From the NCBI GenBank assembly GCA_046328475.1, contig JAXLWN010000015.1, positions 1 through 64,000 of the forward strand: DNA of 64,000 nucleotides, written 5' to 3'. The notes beneath the pieces are model-generated. The model was not told the origin of the DNA and did no database searches. It saw only the letters and a program-made list of their open reading frames with translations. The translations under genes were made by a program, and so were the position numbers. Source of the DNA: CADCWN01 sp046328475. Its GTDB lineage: Bacteria > Chloroflexota > Chloroflexia > Thermomicrobiales > CADCWN01. Positions 54,398 to 63,583 of this stretch are shown one piece after another; within the stretch, counting starts at the first letter, position 1, and each line of letters begins with the position of its first letter.

Positions 54398-54465
54398 TCC
54401 ACCACGGACCACCCACGTCGTGTCAATCCACCACCACTCCTTGCGTTTCGTTGCAGCATAAAATA

Positions 54466-54513
54466 GTATGAGCACGAACAGTATGATCATACTCATACTG
54501 TTCGTGCTCATAC
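54466..54513. promoter_or_regulatory. 21-bp perfect inverted repeat upstream of the ATPase gene
   Basis: The arms at 54466-54486 and 54493-54513 are perfectly complementary with a 6-nt centre. GTATGA occurs twice on the left and TCATAC three times through the centre and right, giving a nested symmetry (the centre GTATGATCATAC is itself palindromic). It sits in an AT-rich patch 18 bases before the GTG start. It is either an operator for a dimeric regulator or a strong RNA hairpin. No T run suggests termination. Confidence 0.55.
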
Positions 54514-54531
54514 CAACTTGGATGGACTGAC

Positions 54532-55966
54532 GTGTCATTTTACAACCGCGTCCGAGAACTCGCAGTGCTCAAGGGGGCTGGCCGTTCGCCGCGAGCGGAA
54601 CTCCTGATCCTCTACGGTCGGCGTGGTGTTGGCAAAAGCGCACTCCTCGCGCACGCCTTTGCAGATGTGCGCCACATCTTCTACCGGGCAACGCGCCGGA
54701 CGCTTACGCTCCAACTCGATAGTCTGACGGCGATGGCGCGCGAGGCGTATCCCGACGAGTTCATCCCGCAGCCATTCGCCTCGTTCGAGATCTTCCTCGA
54801 CTTCTTGGCCCACCTGGCCGAGGTTCGTCCGCGCGAGCCGGTGGTCGTCATCCTCGACGAACTGCCCTACCTGGCCGATGTCGATCCCGGGCTGCTGACC
54901 ACGCTCCAGCACTGGTGGGACGCCCACAGGCAGCAGTCCAACCTCAAACTCCTGCTCGCCGGTTCCTATCTCGCCTTCATGGAGCGGCAGGTGCTCGACG
55001 CGAACGCGCCCCTCTACAACCGTCGCACCGGCTCGCTCAAACTCGCGCCCTTCGATTACGCCGAGGCGGCGCTCTTTTTCCCCGCCTACTCACCGCGCGA
55101 GCGGCTCGAGGCGTACGCCATCCTCGGCGGCATGCCCTCCTATCTGGAGCAATTCGACGCGGGGCGGGGGCTGGAGGAGAACCTGCTTGCCACGGTGCTG
55201 CGGCGCAATACTTACCTCAACGAGGAGCCCGATTGGCTGCTCCTGGAGGACCTGCGCCGGGATGTCACCCACGGCTCAATCCTCCGCGCCATCGCCACCG
55301 GTCAGCGGCGACCCAGCGACATCGCGCGGGCCATCGGCAAAGCCTCGGCGCAGGATGTCTCGGCCCAACTCGGCGCGTTGCTCGACCTGGAACTCATTCA
55401 TGAAAACGATGCCTACCGAGTGCCACTGGCCGCAGCCTGCGCGCCCGTTCTACTGGCGGAGGACCATTCGCTTCTGGTGGGACGCTACGTCGATCCAGGC
55501 CGCAGCCTGATCGCGCAGGGGCTGGGCGAACGAGGTTCGCATCCGCGCCTCGTTCCACGAGCACGTCTCGCGCCCGCCGTTCGAAGAGGTTCGCCGCCAG
55601 TTCCTCTGGCGTGCCTACGCCAGCGGCACCCTACCTGCCGGACTGGAGTTCGACACGGTTGGCACCTGGTGGGATGGCGATCACGAGATCGATGTGGTCG
55701 CGATGGAAGGCAGCGCCACCACGCTCGTCGGTTCCTGCAAGTGGACGAACTCGCTCGTAGGGCTGAGCGAACTGCGCGTGCTCCAGGCGTCGCTGGCGTC
55801 GGGCCACGCCGCGCTCAGGCCAATCCCAGCCCCCTGGCTCGCGCTCTTCTCGCGCGAAGGCTTCACAGCGGATCTCCTCGCGCTCGCCAGTACGCCGGGG
55901 CAGCGCCTGCTCCTCTACACCCCCGACGACTTGTTCATTGACATGACGGAAGGGAAAACGCAATGA
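54532..55966 (+). pseudogene. AAA ATPase (archaeal ATPase/DUF234 type), frameshifted near the C-terminal domain
   Basis: From GTG 54532 the N-terminal domain has the STAND-type P-loop ILYGRRGVGKSALLAHAF, Walker B PVVVILDELPYLADVD, sensor LLLAGSYLAFMERQVL, and the winged-helix region AIGKASAQDVSAQLGALLDL. Shifts lie between about 55440 and 55560. The DUF234-like C-terminal domain follows (RPFYWRRTIRFWWDATSI, then WDGDHEIDVVAMEGSATT, TLVGSCKWTN), with nuclease-like D-x-V-A and C-K. The stop at 55966 overlaps the next gene (ATGA). Such ATPases occur in prophage-like or defence contexts, and their role is unclear. Confidence 0.7.
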
Positions 55967-56211
55967 CGGCAACAACTGCCACCATCTACGAACTCTGGGA
56001 CGTGGAGACGGCGAACCTGATCTCCGACCACGAGAACGAGGCCGCTGCGCTTCGGGCCGTCTGCGATGGTGTAGTTGAGGATGGGATTGATGCCTGGGTG
56101 ATGGTCGCGCTCATGCGCGTTGAACCAGGTGGGATGCGGGAGCCGATTGCGCAGGGTGGCGACCTGATTCGCCGTGCGCGGGGGGAGGATGCTCGCGCGG
56201 CAGATGACTAA
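55963..56211 (+). CDS. Small conserved-type protein (YELWD), coupled to the ATPase
   Basis: The 82-residue protein starts IYELWDVETANLISDHENEA and continues ALRAVCDGVVEDG. Small proteins with this 'YELWD' opening and an A-L-R-A-V helix are familiar from Chloroflexota and Cyanobacteria, with no assigned role. Its ATG overlaps the ATPase stop by 4 nt, so the two are probably co-translated. It overlaps the end of convergent moeA by 4 nt. Confidence 0.65.
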   Translation: MTATTATIYELWDVETANLISDHENEAAALRAVCDGVVEDGIDAWVMVALMRVEPGGMREPIAQGGDLIRRARGEDARAADD

Positions 56212-57443
56212 CTCCCCGCCACCTCCCCGAACACAATCGCCTCCACCTCCTCCCCCGCCCCGAACGCCTCCACCCGCCCCGGCAGCGCCAGCAGCGCGTT
56301 CGCCCCCACCAGCGACGCCAGCCGCGACGACGCCTGCGCCCCGGTATTCACCGCGTGCAGCCGCCCATCTTCTCCCTGCCGCACCGTCGCCCGCTGGAAC
56401 TCCGGCCGGTCGCCCGGCGTGATTGCATGGTCGAGCACCACCCGCACGCGCGGCCGGGTCGGGCGCGGATGCCCCGCCAGCTTCCGCAGCGCCGGGCGCA
56501 CGAAAACCTCGGTCCCGACCAGCGCCGACACCGGATTGCCCGGCAGCCCGAAGATTAGCTTCCCCTCGGCCGTCGTCGCGAAATGCAGCGGCTTCCCCGG
56601 CTTCATGAACAGTCGCCCGAAGTGAATCTGCCCGATCTCGTCCAGAATCACCTTCACCAGATCGAGCTGCCCCATCGAGACGCCGCCCGACGTGATCAGC
56701 ACATCGGCCGCCGCCAGGCACTCGGCCAGCAGCGCCCGCGTCTCCTCCGCCCGGTCGGGCGCGATCGCCGAGCGCACGATCGGCACCCGCAACTCGGCCA
56801 GTGCCGTGCCGACCGCGTAGCGGTTCGCGTCGCGAATCTGCCCCGGCCCCGGCGTCTCCCACGGCTCCACGATCTCGTCGCCCGTGCTCAGCAGCGCCAC
56901 CTTCGGGCGCGGGTGGACCAGCGGCTCGGCGACCCCCAGGCTCGCCAGCAGCCCCATCTCGCCCGGGCCGATCGCCGTGCCCGCCGCCAGCACCCGCTGC
57001 CCGCGCGCCATATCCACGCCGATCGGCCGGATATTCTCCCCGACCGTGATCGCCGCCTGCTGAATCTCGATCTGGTCGCCGACCCGCTGCGTCCGCTCGA
57101 CCATCACCACCGCGTCGGCCCCCGGCGGCAGCGGCGCACCGGTCGTGATCCGCGCCACCGTCCCCGGCCGCACCGTCACGTCCGCGATGTATCCCGCCGC
57201 CTGGTCGCCGATGAGTTCCCGCCAGCCCGCCCCATCCGCCGCGATCACGGCGTAGCCATCCATCGTCGAGGCCGGGAACGGCGGCAGATCCTCGCCCGCG
57301 ATCAGCGCCTCGGCCAGCACCAGCCCCGCCGCCTCCGCGATCGGCACGCGCACCGGCCCCAGCACCGGCGTCGCCGCCAGCACCCGGCGAATCGCCTCGT
57401 CAACGCTGATACTATCCGCAGGCACCGGCAGCAGGGTGATCAT
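56208..57443 (-). CDS. moeA: Molybdopterin molybdotransferase MoeA
   Basis: The 411-residue protein has MoeA domains in order: N-terminal VDEAIRRVLAATPVLG, LPPFPASTMDGYAV (conserved Asp), RITTGAPLPPGADAVVMVE, the MPT-binding core VALLSTGDEIVEP, DVLITSGGVSMGQLD, and GLPGNPVSALVGTEVFVRP. It inserts molybdate into adenylylated molybdopterin to make Moco. No other mo genes are adjacent. ATG at 57443 lies directly after a tandem heptad array with no strong ribosome site; an ATG 78 bases upstream is in frame but lies in the repeat. Confidence 0.9.
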   Translation of the reverse strand: MITLLPVPADSISVDEAIRRVLAATPVLGPVRVPIAEAAGLVLAEALIAGEDLPPFPASTMDGYAVIAADGAGWRELIGDQAAGYIADVTVRPGTVARITTGAPLPPGADAVVMVERTQRVGDQIEIQQAAITVGENIRPIGVDMARGQRVLAAGTAIGPGEMGLLASLGVAEPLVHPRPKVALLSTGDEIVEPWETPGPGQIRDANRYAVGTALAELRVPIVRSAIAPDRAEETRALLAECLAAADVLITSGGVSMGQLDLVKVILDEIGQIHFGRLFMKPGKPLHFATTAEGKLIFGLPGNPVSALVGTEVFVRPALRKLAGHPRPTRPRVRVVLDHAITPGDRPEFQRATVRQGEDGRLHAVNTGAQASSRLASLVGANALLALPGRVEAFGAGEEVEAIVFGEVAGS

Positions 57444-57446
57444 GGT

Positions 57447-57606
57447 TGTCTCAGTAGTCAGTAGTCGGTAGTCAGTAGTCAGTATAGATCGCCTGCGCGA
57501 ACAGCAAAGTAGGCCGCTCACCTCTTCACAAGGCGCAGCCTCGCAGATTTCTTCCCGATGTTGAGGGAGATTCTTACGACTTACGACTTACGACTTACGC
57601 TCTTAC
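57447..57606. repeat. Heptad arrays (TAGTCAG and TTACGAC)
   Basis: TCAGTAG/TCGGTAG units fill 57447-57483. TTACGAC units fill 57569-57599, and next to them lies GAGATTC, the complement of the GAATCTC found beside the arrays at 8470 and 24165. They flank a unique spacer between moeA and the glycosyltransferase. Confidence 0.65.
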
Positions 57607-58442
57607 CTGTACCGCCCGAGCAGGCTGTTGAGCCGCACCATCAGCACGTCGCGGAAATTGCGCGCCGAGTCGAGCAGGGGGTTGACCTTGCTCTCGGTGC
57701 CATACTGCCAGATGACCGGGACCGAGGCGATGCGGTAGCCGCGCTGGCGCGCGAGGAAGAGGATTTCCACGTCGAAGGCGGTGACGGCCGGGCCGATCGG
57801 CGGCGCCTCGTCCTCGCCGTAGAGCTGGCTGGCGGCGAACAGTTCCTGCGCCACCGTGCCCCGCAGCACCTTAAAGCCGCACTGCGTATCCTGAATACCG
57901 GGCAACGCCACGATCTGCACCAGCCAGTTGAAGACGCGCCCCATCAAATGCCGATAGATCGGCTCATCCTGCCGCACCGCCCCCCGGTCCTCGCGGGAGC
58001 CGATCACGACGTGGCAGCCATCGGCAAAATGGGGGATGACCGAGGCGAGCGTATCGATCGGCGTCGCCAGATCGGCGTCGGTGAAGCCGATCAGCTTGCC
58101 GCGCGCCGCCTGCACCCCGCTGCGCACCGCGTAGGCCTTGCCCCGGTGGGGATTGGCGATCACCCGCACCGTCAGGTCGCGATGTTCGCGCGCAAACTGG
58201 CGGGCGGCGGCCAGCGTCTCATCGGCGCTCCCGTCGTCCACCACGAGCACTTCCCAGGCATAGCGCTGCGCCCGAAGGTACTCGGTGACCGCGCCCAGGG
58301 TCCGCGCGATGCGCCCCGCCTCGTTATAGGCCGGGATAATCAGCGAAAGATAGGGTACGCGCACGGTCGGGAGCGTCGACAACACGCCCGCCTCGCGCCC
58401 CATCCCCGCCCCATCTGCCTCTTCGCGCAAAATCGCCGCCAT
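57603..58442 (-). CDS. GT2 family glycosyltransferase (DPG/DPM synthase-like)
   Basis: The 279-residue enzyme has the GT2 fold: YLSLIIPAYNEAGRIARTL, VLVVDDGSADET, NPHRGKAYAVRSGVQAARG, IGFTDADLATP (DAD metal site), and CGFKVLRG, with VFNWLVQIVALPGIQDTQ typical of dolichyl-phosphate glucosyltransferase-like members. It probably moves a sugar to polyprenyl phosphate at the membrane. ATG at 58442 is supported by a -10-like TACAAT (minus strand, 58484-58479) about 37 bases upstream. The 367-base gap to 58809 otherwise holds no gene. Confidence 0.8.
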   Translation of the reverse strand: MAAILREEADGAGMGREAGVLSTLPTVRVPYLSLIIPAYNEAGRIARTLGAVTEYLRAQRYAWEVLVVDDGSADETLAAARQFAREHRDLTVRVIANPHRGKAYAVRSGVQAARGKLIGFTDADLATPIDTLASVIPHFADGCHVVIGSREDRGAVRQDEPIYRHLMGRVFNWLVQIVALPGIQDTQCGFKVLRGTVAQELFAASQLYGEDEAPPIGPAVTAFDVEILFLARQRGYRIASVPVIWQYGTESKVNPLLDSARNFRDVLMVRLNSLLGRYR

Positions 58443-58809
58443 CCTGCCCCGCGTCGCGAATCGCCCGTACGAATGCGTATTGTAGCACCGCGCCGGGGGA
58501 ATGGTGAGGGGCAACGGCCCACTATCGGCAGAATCGGGACCAAAGTAGGGTGCGCGCCGCCCCGCCGTTGCGGCCTGTTCGCGGACCTTACGGGACAGAT
58601 CGGGCATGGTGGCGCAATCCTCTCGCTACTGTGTGGCGTATCGTGGGACGAGGCGCGAAACCGGGGCACCGCCGACTGCCGCAAGCGAAAATGAGCACGA
58701 AGTGAGCACGTTTCGGTCTGGTGCTCGCCGTCGCTGCGGCGCACACTGGGGGTATCGAGATAGGCCCGGCCCGCACGCCGGCGAACAGACCGGATGGAGG
58801 TGAGCGTTC

Positions 58810-59487
58810 ATGGCGTCCGAAATTCGCGACCGCGCCGGGTTATCCGCACCAATTCCCGGGCCAACCGCTGTTGCCGCCTTGCTGGCCCCGCTCGGCATCA
58901 TCGTCGCCTCGCTCGCCATCCCCGCCGGTGTCGACGAACTGCCCGACAGCGAGGAGAAGGTCGCCCGCATCCTGGACATCGTCGCCGCTCACCCTTTCGG
59001 CACCCGCCTCGGCTTCCTCTCCTTCGCGGTGGGGATGCTCCTGCTGCTCGCGGCGATGGCCGCCCTGCGCACCGTCGCCGAGCGCGAGCCGCGCGGGCGC
59101 ACCCTGACCCAACTCGGCACCTGGCTGATCGCCGTCGCCGCCGGGGCGCTCGCCATCGGCAACTCCTTCGCCCCGGCCTCCGAGCCGTCGGCCGTGCAGC
59201 CCGGCTTGCCCCGCGACGTGATGATCCAGTACATGCACTACCACCTGCTCAACGGCTGGGCCTGGGCCATCATCGCCTTCTACCCGCTGCTGCCCCTCGG
59301 CGCGATCCTGCTCGGCATCGGCCTCTGGCGCAGCCGCGTCCTCGGCCGCGTCGCCACGCTGCTCATCGCCGTCCCGCTCGCCGCGCTGATCGCGCTGCCG
59401 CTCAGCCTCCCGACCCTCCCGCTCGGCCTGGCCCTGGAACTCGGCCTGGTGCTTGCGCTACGCCAGGAGTGGCCGCGCCGCCGCTGA
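58810..59487 (+). CDS. Integral membrane protein of unknown function (DUF4386-like)
   Basis: The 225-residue protein has about six hydrophobic helices (VAALLAPLGIIVASLAIPAG, FAVGMLLLLAAMAAL, LIAVAAGALAIGNSF, AWAIIAFYPLLPLGAILLGIG, ATLLIAVPLAALIALPL). The ATG follows GGAGGTGAGCGTTC. The acidic loop after helix 1 (DELPDSEEKVARILD) resembles some DUF4386 proteins, but this is weak. Downstream, 59488-59782 has only a purine-rich GGAGAA repeat followed by a 5-codon ORF (ATG 59707) and no gene. Confidence 0.65.
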   Translation: MASEIRDRAGLSAPIPGPTAVAALLAPLGIIVASLAIPAGVDELPDSEEKVARILDIVAAHPFGTRLGFLSFAVGMLLLLAAMAALRTVAEREPRGRTLTQLGTWLIAVAAGALAIGNSFAPASEPSAVQPGLPRDVMIQYMHYHLLNGWAWAIIAFYPLLPLGAILLGIGLWRSRVLGRVATLLIAVPLAALIALPLSLPTLPLGLALELGLVLALRQEWPRRR

Positions 59488-59782
59488 ACCGTCGCTCGCT
59501 ACTCACGCACACCGGGCGGCGCATCGCGGTACGTCAAGCTACGAATTGGTCGTTTTTCAGCCAGGGTGGCACGAATCGTCCTCCCCGGCGGGTCCGGAGA
59601 AGTAGCGGCACATCAATCGCTCGCCGGAGGCTGCCATGCGCCCGACATACCGCCCATTTCGCGCCCCCACCCGGCCCTGCCAGGAGAAGGAGAAGGAGAA
59701 GTTAAAATGGATAAACGAACCTAACTGCTAAATTGCGGAAATCACTTTCCCGATGCCTAAAATGCCGATTTGCTCATTGCCT

Positions 59783-62700
59783 CTAGGGTTCGCGCAACTG
59801 GCTCAACACTCGCCTCCGCTGCGCCGTTCGCCCGTCGCTCATCTCGCTCGGCAGCGCCTCGGCCCGCCCCGCGTGCTTCTGCTCGTACATCCGCTCGTCC
59901 GCCACCGCCACCAGCGTGGCGGCGCGCGGCCCGTCGGTCGGGAAGGTCGCCACCCCGACCGAGACGGTGATCGGCGCGAGCGGGATGCCATTGCTGGCGG
60001 TGCGGTTCGCCAGCAGCCGCATCCGCATCCGCTCGCTCAGCCGCCGCGCCTCCTCCACCGTCGCGCCCGGCAGGATCACGGCGAACTCGTCGCCGCCGTA
60101 GCGCGCCACCGTGTCGGTCTCGCGCGTGCAGTCGCGCAGGATGCTCGCCACGATCCGCAGCGCGCTGTCCCCCGCCAGGTGGCCGTGGGTGTCGTTCAGC
60201 GCCTTCAGCCCGTTCACATCCATGATCAGGATCGTCAGCGTCGCGTTGTTGGCCCGCGCGCCGCTCAACTCCTGCTCCAGCTTCTGGTAGAAGTAGCGGT
60301 GGTTGTAGACCCCCGTCAGCCCGTCGGTGATCGCCGCGCGCTTCTCGCGGTCGTGCAGGCGGGCCACCGCGATGCCGGTCGTCAGCTGGTTGGCGATCGT
60401 CTCCAGCGTCATCTCGTCCTCGGCGCTGAACGCCGCCTGGCGCGAGCTCTCGATCACCACCACCCCGATCGCCTGCCCGCCCTCCTGCCCGCTCTCGATC
60501 AGCGGTGCCAGCATGGCCGAGTTGTTCGTCGGCAGCCACTCGGTGTAGCGCGGGTCGTGGTGGGTGTCGGGCACGTTGTACAACTGCCCCTCGCGCACCA
60601 CCTGCCCCAGCAGCCCCTGCTCCAGCGTGAAGCGCCGCCCCCGGAACGAGGCGTCGAAGCCGGTGATCGACTGGATCACGAGCTGGTTCGACTCCTCCTC
60701 GCGCAGCAGGATCGCGCAGTCGGCATAGCCCAGCTCGCGCCGGATCAGGTCCACCGCCGAGTCGAGGAACCGCTTCAGGTCGGTGATCGTCCCCACCGTC
60801 CGCGCGAGGTGGTGGAGCACCGTCAATTCCTTCAGGTGTTGCGGCCGGATCTGGCCCGCATCGGGCAGGTCGGTCGCCGGAGGCTGCAAGTTGCCGGTCG
60901 TCTGGTGGTCGGCCTGCCCGGCCTCGGCCAGCGTCAGCATCCCCGTCGCCAGCGAGGCGGTGCCGCGCTCGCGCAAATGCTGCAAGTAGGCCGCGCCGAG
61001 GATGTCGTCGCGGTCGATCACGCGCAGGAAAGCCTCCACCACGCGCGGGTGGAACTGCTTCCCCGCCCCCTTCGCCAGCTCCGACCGCGCGACCTCCAGC
61101 GTGCGCGCTCGCCGGTAGGCGCGGTCGGTGGTCATCGTGTCGAAGGCATCGGCCACGCCGATGATCGCCGCGCCGATCGGGATGGCCTCCCCCGCCAGCC
61201 GGTCGGGATAGCCCGAGCCGTTGTACCACTCGTGGTGGTGGCGCACCAGCGGCACCAGCCGCTCCAGCGCCGTGTTCACCGAGAGGATCGCCGCCCCCTG
61301 CGTGGCGTGCGTGATCATCACCGACATCTCGCTGGTGGAGAGCTTGCCCGCCTTGCCGAGGATCGCGTCGGAGATGCCGATCTTGCCGATGTCGTGCAGC
61401 AGCGCCGCCAGCTCGATCGTCTCGATCTCCTCCTGCGACAGCCCCAGCTCGCGCCCCATCTCGCGCGCGTAGAAGGCGACGTTGCGCGAGTGGCGGTGGG
61501 TGTAGGCGTCGCGCGCGTCCACCGTCGCCGCCAGGCTCTGCACCCCGGCCAGGTAGAGCTCGCGCGTGCGGTTGTAGAGCCGCGCGTTCTCGATCGCCGC
61601 CGCCGCGTAGTTGGCGTAGGTGCGGACCAGCTCGATCTCCTCCGGGCGGGGCTGGTGCGGCGTCGTCCAGGCGGCGTTCAGCACGCCGAGCGGTGCGCGC
61701 CCCTTGCCGACGATCGGCACGGTGCAGTTCGCGACGATCCCCTCCGCCAGCAGCAGGTCGCGGAAGCGCTCCGCCGGGGCGTGGCGCAGGTCCGGCGTGA
61801 CGATGCACTCGCGCTGCCGCAGCGCCTCGCCGTGCTCGCCGAGGTTGGCCGGGGTGTCGTAGAAGGCGTCCAGCGCGATCGGCGAGAGGCCGTAGTGGGC
61901 CTCCAGCGTCAGCCGCTCGCCATCCTCGCTCAGGAAGCGCACCGCCGTCTTCTCGGCCCCCAGCAGGCTCGCCAGGGTCAGGCAGATGCGGTCGAGCGTC
62001 GGGTCGAGGTCGAGGTCGGCGACGAGGTCGGCGGTGATGCCCTGCAACTCGGTGATCTGCTTCAGCTGGCGCTGCACCCGGCCGAAGAGGCGCGCGTTCT
62101 CGATCGCGATCGCCGTCTGCCGCGCCACCGCCGCCGCCAGCCGCCGCTCCTCGTCGCTGAAGCGCTGGCCGAGCGGGCGCAGCAGGATGAAGCAGCCGAG
62201 CGGCTCCTTGCCGCGCATGAACGGGACGATCAGCATCGCGCGCGGGCTCTGCGGCTGGCTCATCGACGGGATGCCCGCCGCGCGGTTGGTATCGGGCAGG
62301 AAGACGATTCTTCCGGCCAGCACCGCCGCGCCGATCGGCCCGTGCGCGATCGGCAGCGGGAGCGGGGCCTCCTCGCCCGCCGGCCAGCCCTGCACGCCCA
62401 CCGGCAGCAGCAACTGGCGGCTCTCGTCGTAGAGGCGGATCGCGGCGGTGGGGCAGGCCACCACCGCCGTCAGGGCGCGCAGCGTCTTCTTCAGCACCGA
62501 TTCGAGTTGCAGCGACGAGTTCAGGTTCTCGCCGACGTTGATCAGCAAGTCGAGCTCGCGGACCTTCGTCTCCAACTCCTGCCGCTGCTGGAATTCGGCC
62601 GTCATGTCGCGCGCGATCGTCTGGAGCAGGGGCGAACCATCCTCGGCCGCCTCGTGCAGGGGCTGGGTGCGCGCCTGGAGATGCCCGTTCGTCCCATCGG

Positions 62701-63583
62701 GGCGGTGATAGCGCAGCTCGATCGAGCGATGTGGCGGTGGGTGCTTGATGACGTTGGCGAACTGCTCCTGCAGGCGCATGTGCTCGCCGGCCGGGAGATA
62801 GGCGGCCAGCGTGGTGCCGACGATGCGCTGCGGGTCGGCCCCGAGCAGCTCGCCCGCCGCCGTGTTCGCCTCCAGGATGCGCCCATCGGCGGTGTGAACG
62901 AGGATCGTATCGGGCGACTGCTCCACCAGGGCGCGGGCACGCGCCTCGGTCTCCACCAGCCGCGCGTTGAGGCGCGCGTTCAGCAGCGCGACCGCCACGC
63001 CCCCCGCGAAGATCGTCACCGAGTCGATATCGTCGTTGTCGAACGGGAGTGCGGCCGGGCGGTAGGCGTTCAGCACCCCCAGCAGCAACGAGTCGGCGCA
63101 AATCGGCACGCTCAGGATGGAGAAGGTGTCGGCGGCCCGCCCCGCGCCGTCGCGCGCGGGCGGCGTGACCTGCTGCAACAGCCGCGACTCGGCGTTGCGC
63201 GCCGTCTGCGCGGCGATGTCGCCGTCGAGCATCAGGGGGATGGCGGCGGAGCGCATACCGGGCCACGCCGCGCGCGACCCGTAGCCGTAGCGCCAGCGCA
63301 GGCGCACCTCCCGCTGCCCATCGGCTATGATGGCGGTGTCGAAGGTGTAGCAGACAATCGCGGGGTCGCCGCCGAGCACATCGCGCAGCAAATCGGCCGC
63401 CAGCGGGACGATCGCCTCCTCGTCGCGCTCCGCCCCGGTCTGGAGTCGGACCTCGGCCTCCAGCAGCAGGCGATGCGCCCGCGCGCGGCGCTCCAACGGG
63501 CTATCGGCGGGCACCACAGCGCTGGGCGCGGGCGCTTGCCCGGTCGCGCTGGCTGGCTGGGTACTCCTGGCGAGTGCCGACAT
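59783..63583 (-). CDS. Multi-sensor c-di-GMP protein: GAF-PAS-GAF-GAF-HD-GYP-GAF-GGDEF
   Basis: The protein has 1266 residues from ATG 63583 (GGGGAGAG directly upstream). Domains in order: GAF (about 55-220), PAS (about 225-340; EQSPDTILVHTADGRILEAN), GAF (about 360-510), GAF (about 530-690), HD-GYP (about 700-890) with THRHSRNVAFYAREMGR, LLHDIGKIGISDAIL and HHEWYNGSGYPDRLAG, another GAF (about 940-1080), and GGDEF (about 1090-1240) with VARYGGDEFAVILPG and SVGVATFPTDGP. HD and GYP motifs are both intact, so it may both make and degrade c-di-GMP. No membrane helix is present; it probably senses cytoplasmic ligands. Confidence 0.9.
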   Translation of the reverse strand: MSALARSTQPASATGQAPAPSAVVPADSPLERRARAHRLLLEAEVRLQTGAERDEEAIVPLAADLLRDVLGGDPAIVCYTFDTAIIADGQREVRLRWRYGYGSRAAWPGMRSAAIPLMLDGDIAAQTARNAESRLLQQVTPPARDGAGRAADTFSILSVPICADSLLLGVLNAYRPAALPFDNDDIDSVTIFAGGVAVALLNARLNARLVETEARARALVEQSPDTILVHTADGRILEANTAAGELLGADPQRIVGTTLAAYLPAGEHMRLQEQFANVIKHPPPHRSIELRYHRPDGTNGHLQARTQPLHEAAEDGSPLLQTIARDMTAEFQQRQELETKVRELDLLINVGENLNSSLQLESVLKKTLRALTAVVACPTAAIRLYDESRQLLLPVGVQGWPAGEEAPLPLPIAHGPIGAAVLAGRIVFLPDTNRAAGIPSMSQPQSPRAMLIVPFMRGKEPLGCFILLRPLGQRFSDEERRLAAAVARQTAIAIENARLFGRVQRQLKQITELQGITADLVADLDLDPTLDRICLTLASLLGAEKTAVRFLSEDGERLTLEAHYGLSPIALDAFYDTPANLGEHGEALRQRECIVTPDLRHAPAERFRDLLLAEGIVANCTVPIVGKGRAPLGVLNAAWTTPHQPRPEEIELVRTYANYAAAAIENARLYNRTRELYLAGVQSLAATVDARDAYTHRHSRNVAFYAREMGRELGLSQEEIETIELAALLHDIGKIGISDAILGKAGKLSTSEMSVMITHATQGAAILSVNTALERLVPLVRHHHEWYNGSGYPDRLAGEAIPIGAAIIGVADAFDTMTTDRAYRRARTLEVARSELAKGAGKQFHPRVVEAFLRVIDRDDILGAAYLQHLRERGTASLATGMLTLAEAGQADHQTTGNLQPPATDLPDAGQIRPQHLKELTVLHHLARTVGTITDLKRFLDSAVDLIRRELGYADCAILLREEESNQLVIQSITGFDASFRGRRFTLEQGLLGQVVREGQLYNVPDTHHDPRYTEWLPTNNSAMLAPLIESGQEGGQAIGVVVIESSRQAAFSAEDEMTLETIANQLTTGIAVARLHDREKRAAITDGLTGVYNHRYFYQKLEQELSGARANNATLTILIMDVNGLKALNDTHGHLAGDSALRIVASILRDCTRETDTVARYGGDEFAVILPGATVEEARRLSERMRMRLLANRTASNGIPLAPITVSVGVATFPTDGPRAATLVAVADERMYEQKHAGRAEALPSEMSDGRTAQRRRVLSQLREP

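Noticed and set aside
59707..59724. Five-codon ORF (MDKRT) behind a purine-rich GGAGAA repeat
   Set aside because: The ribosome-site-like repeat is striking, but the ORF is too short to claim as a gene, and no downstream gene would use it as a leader.
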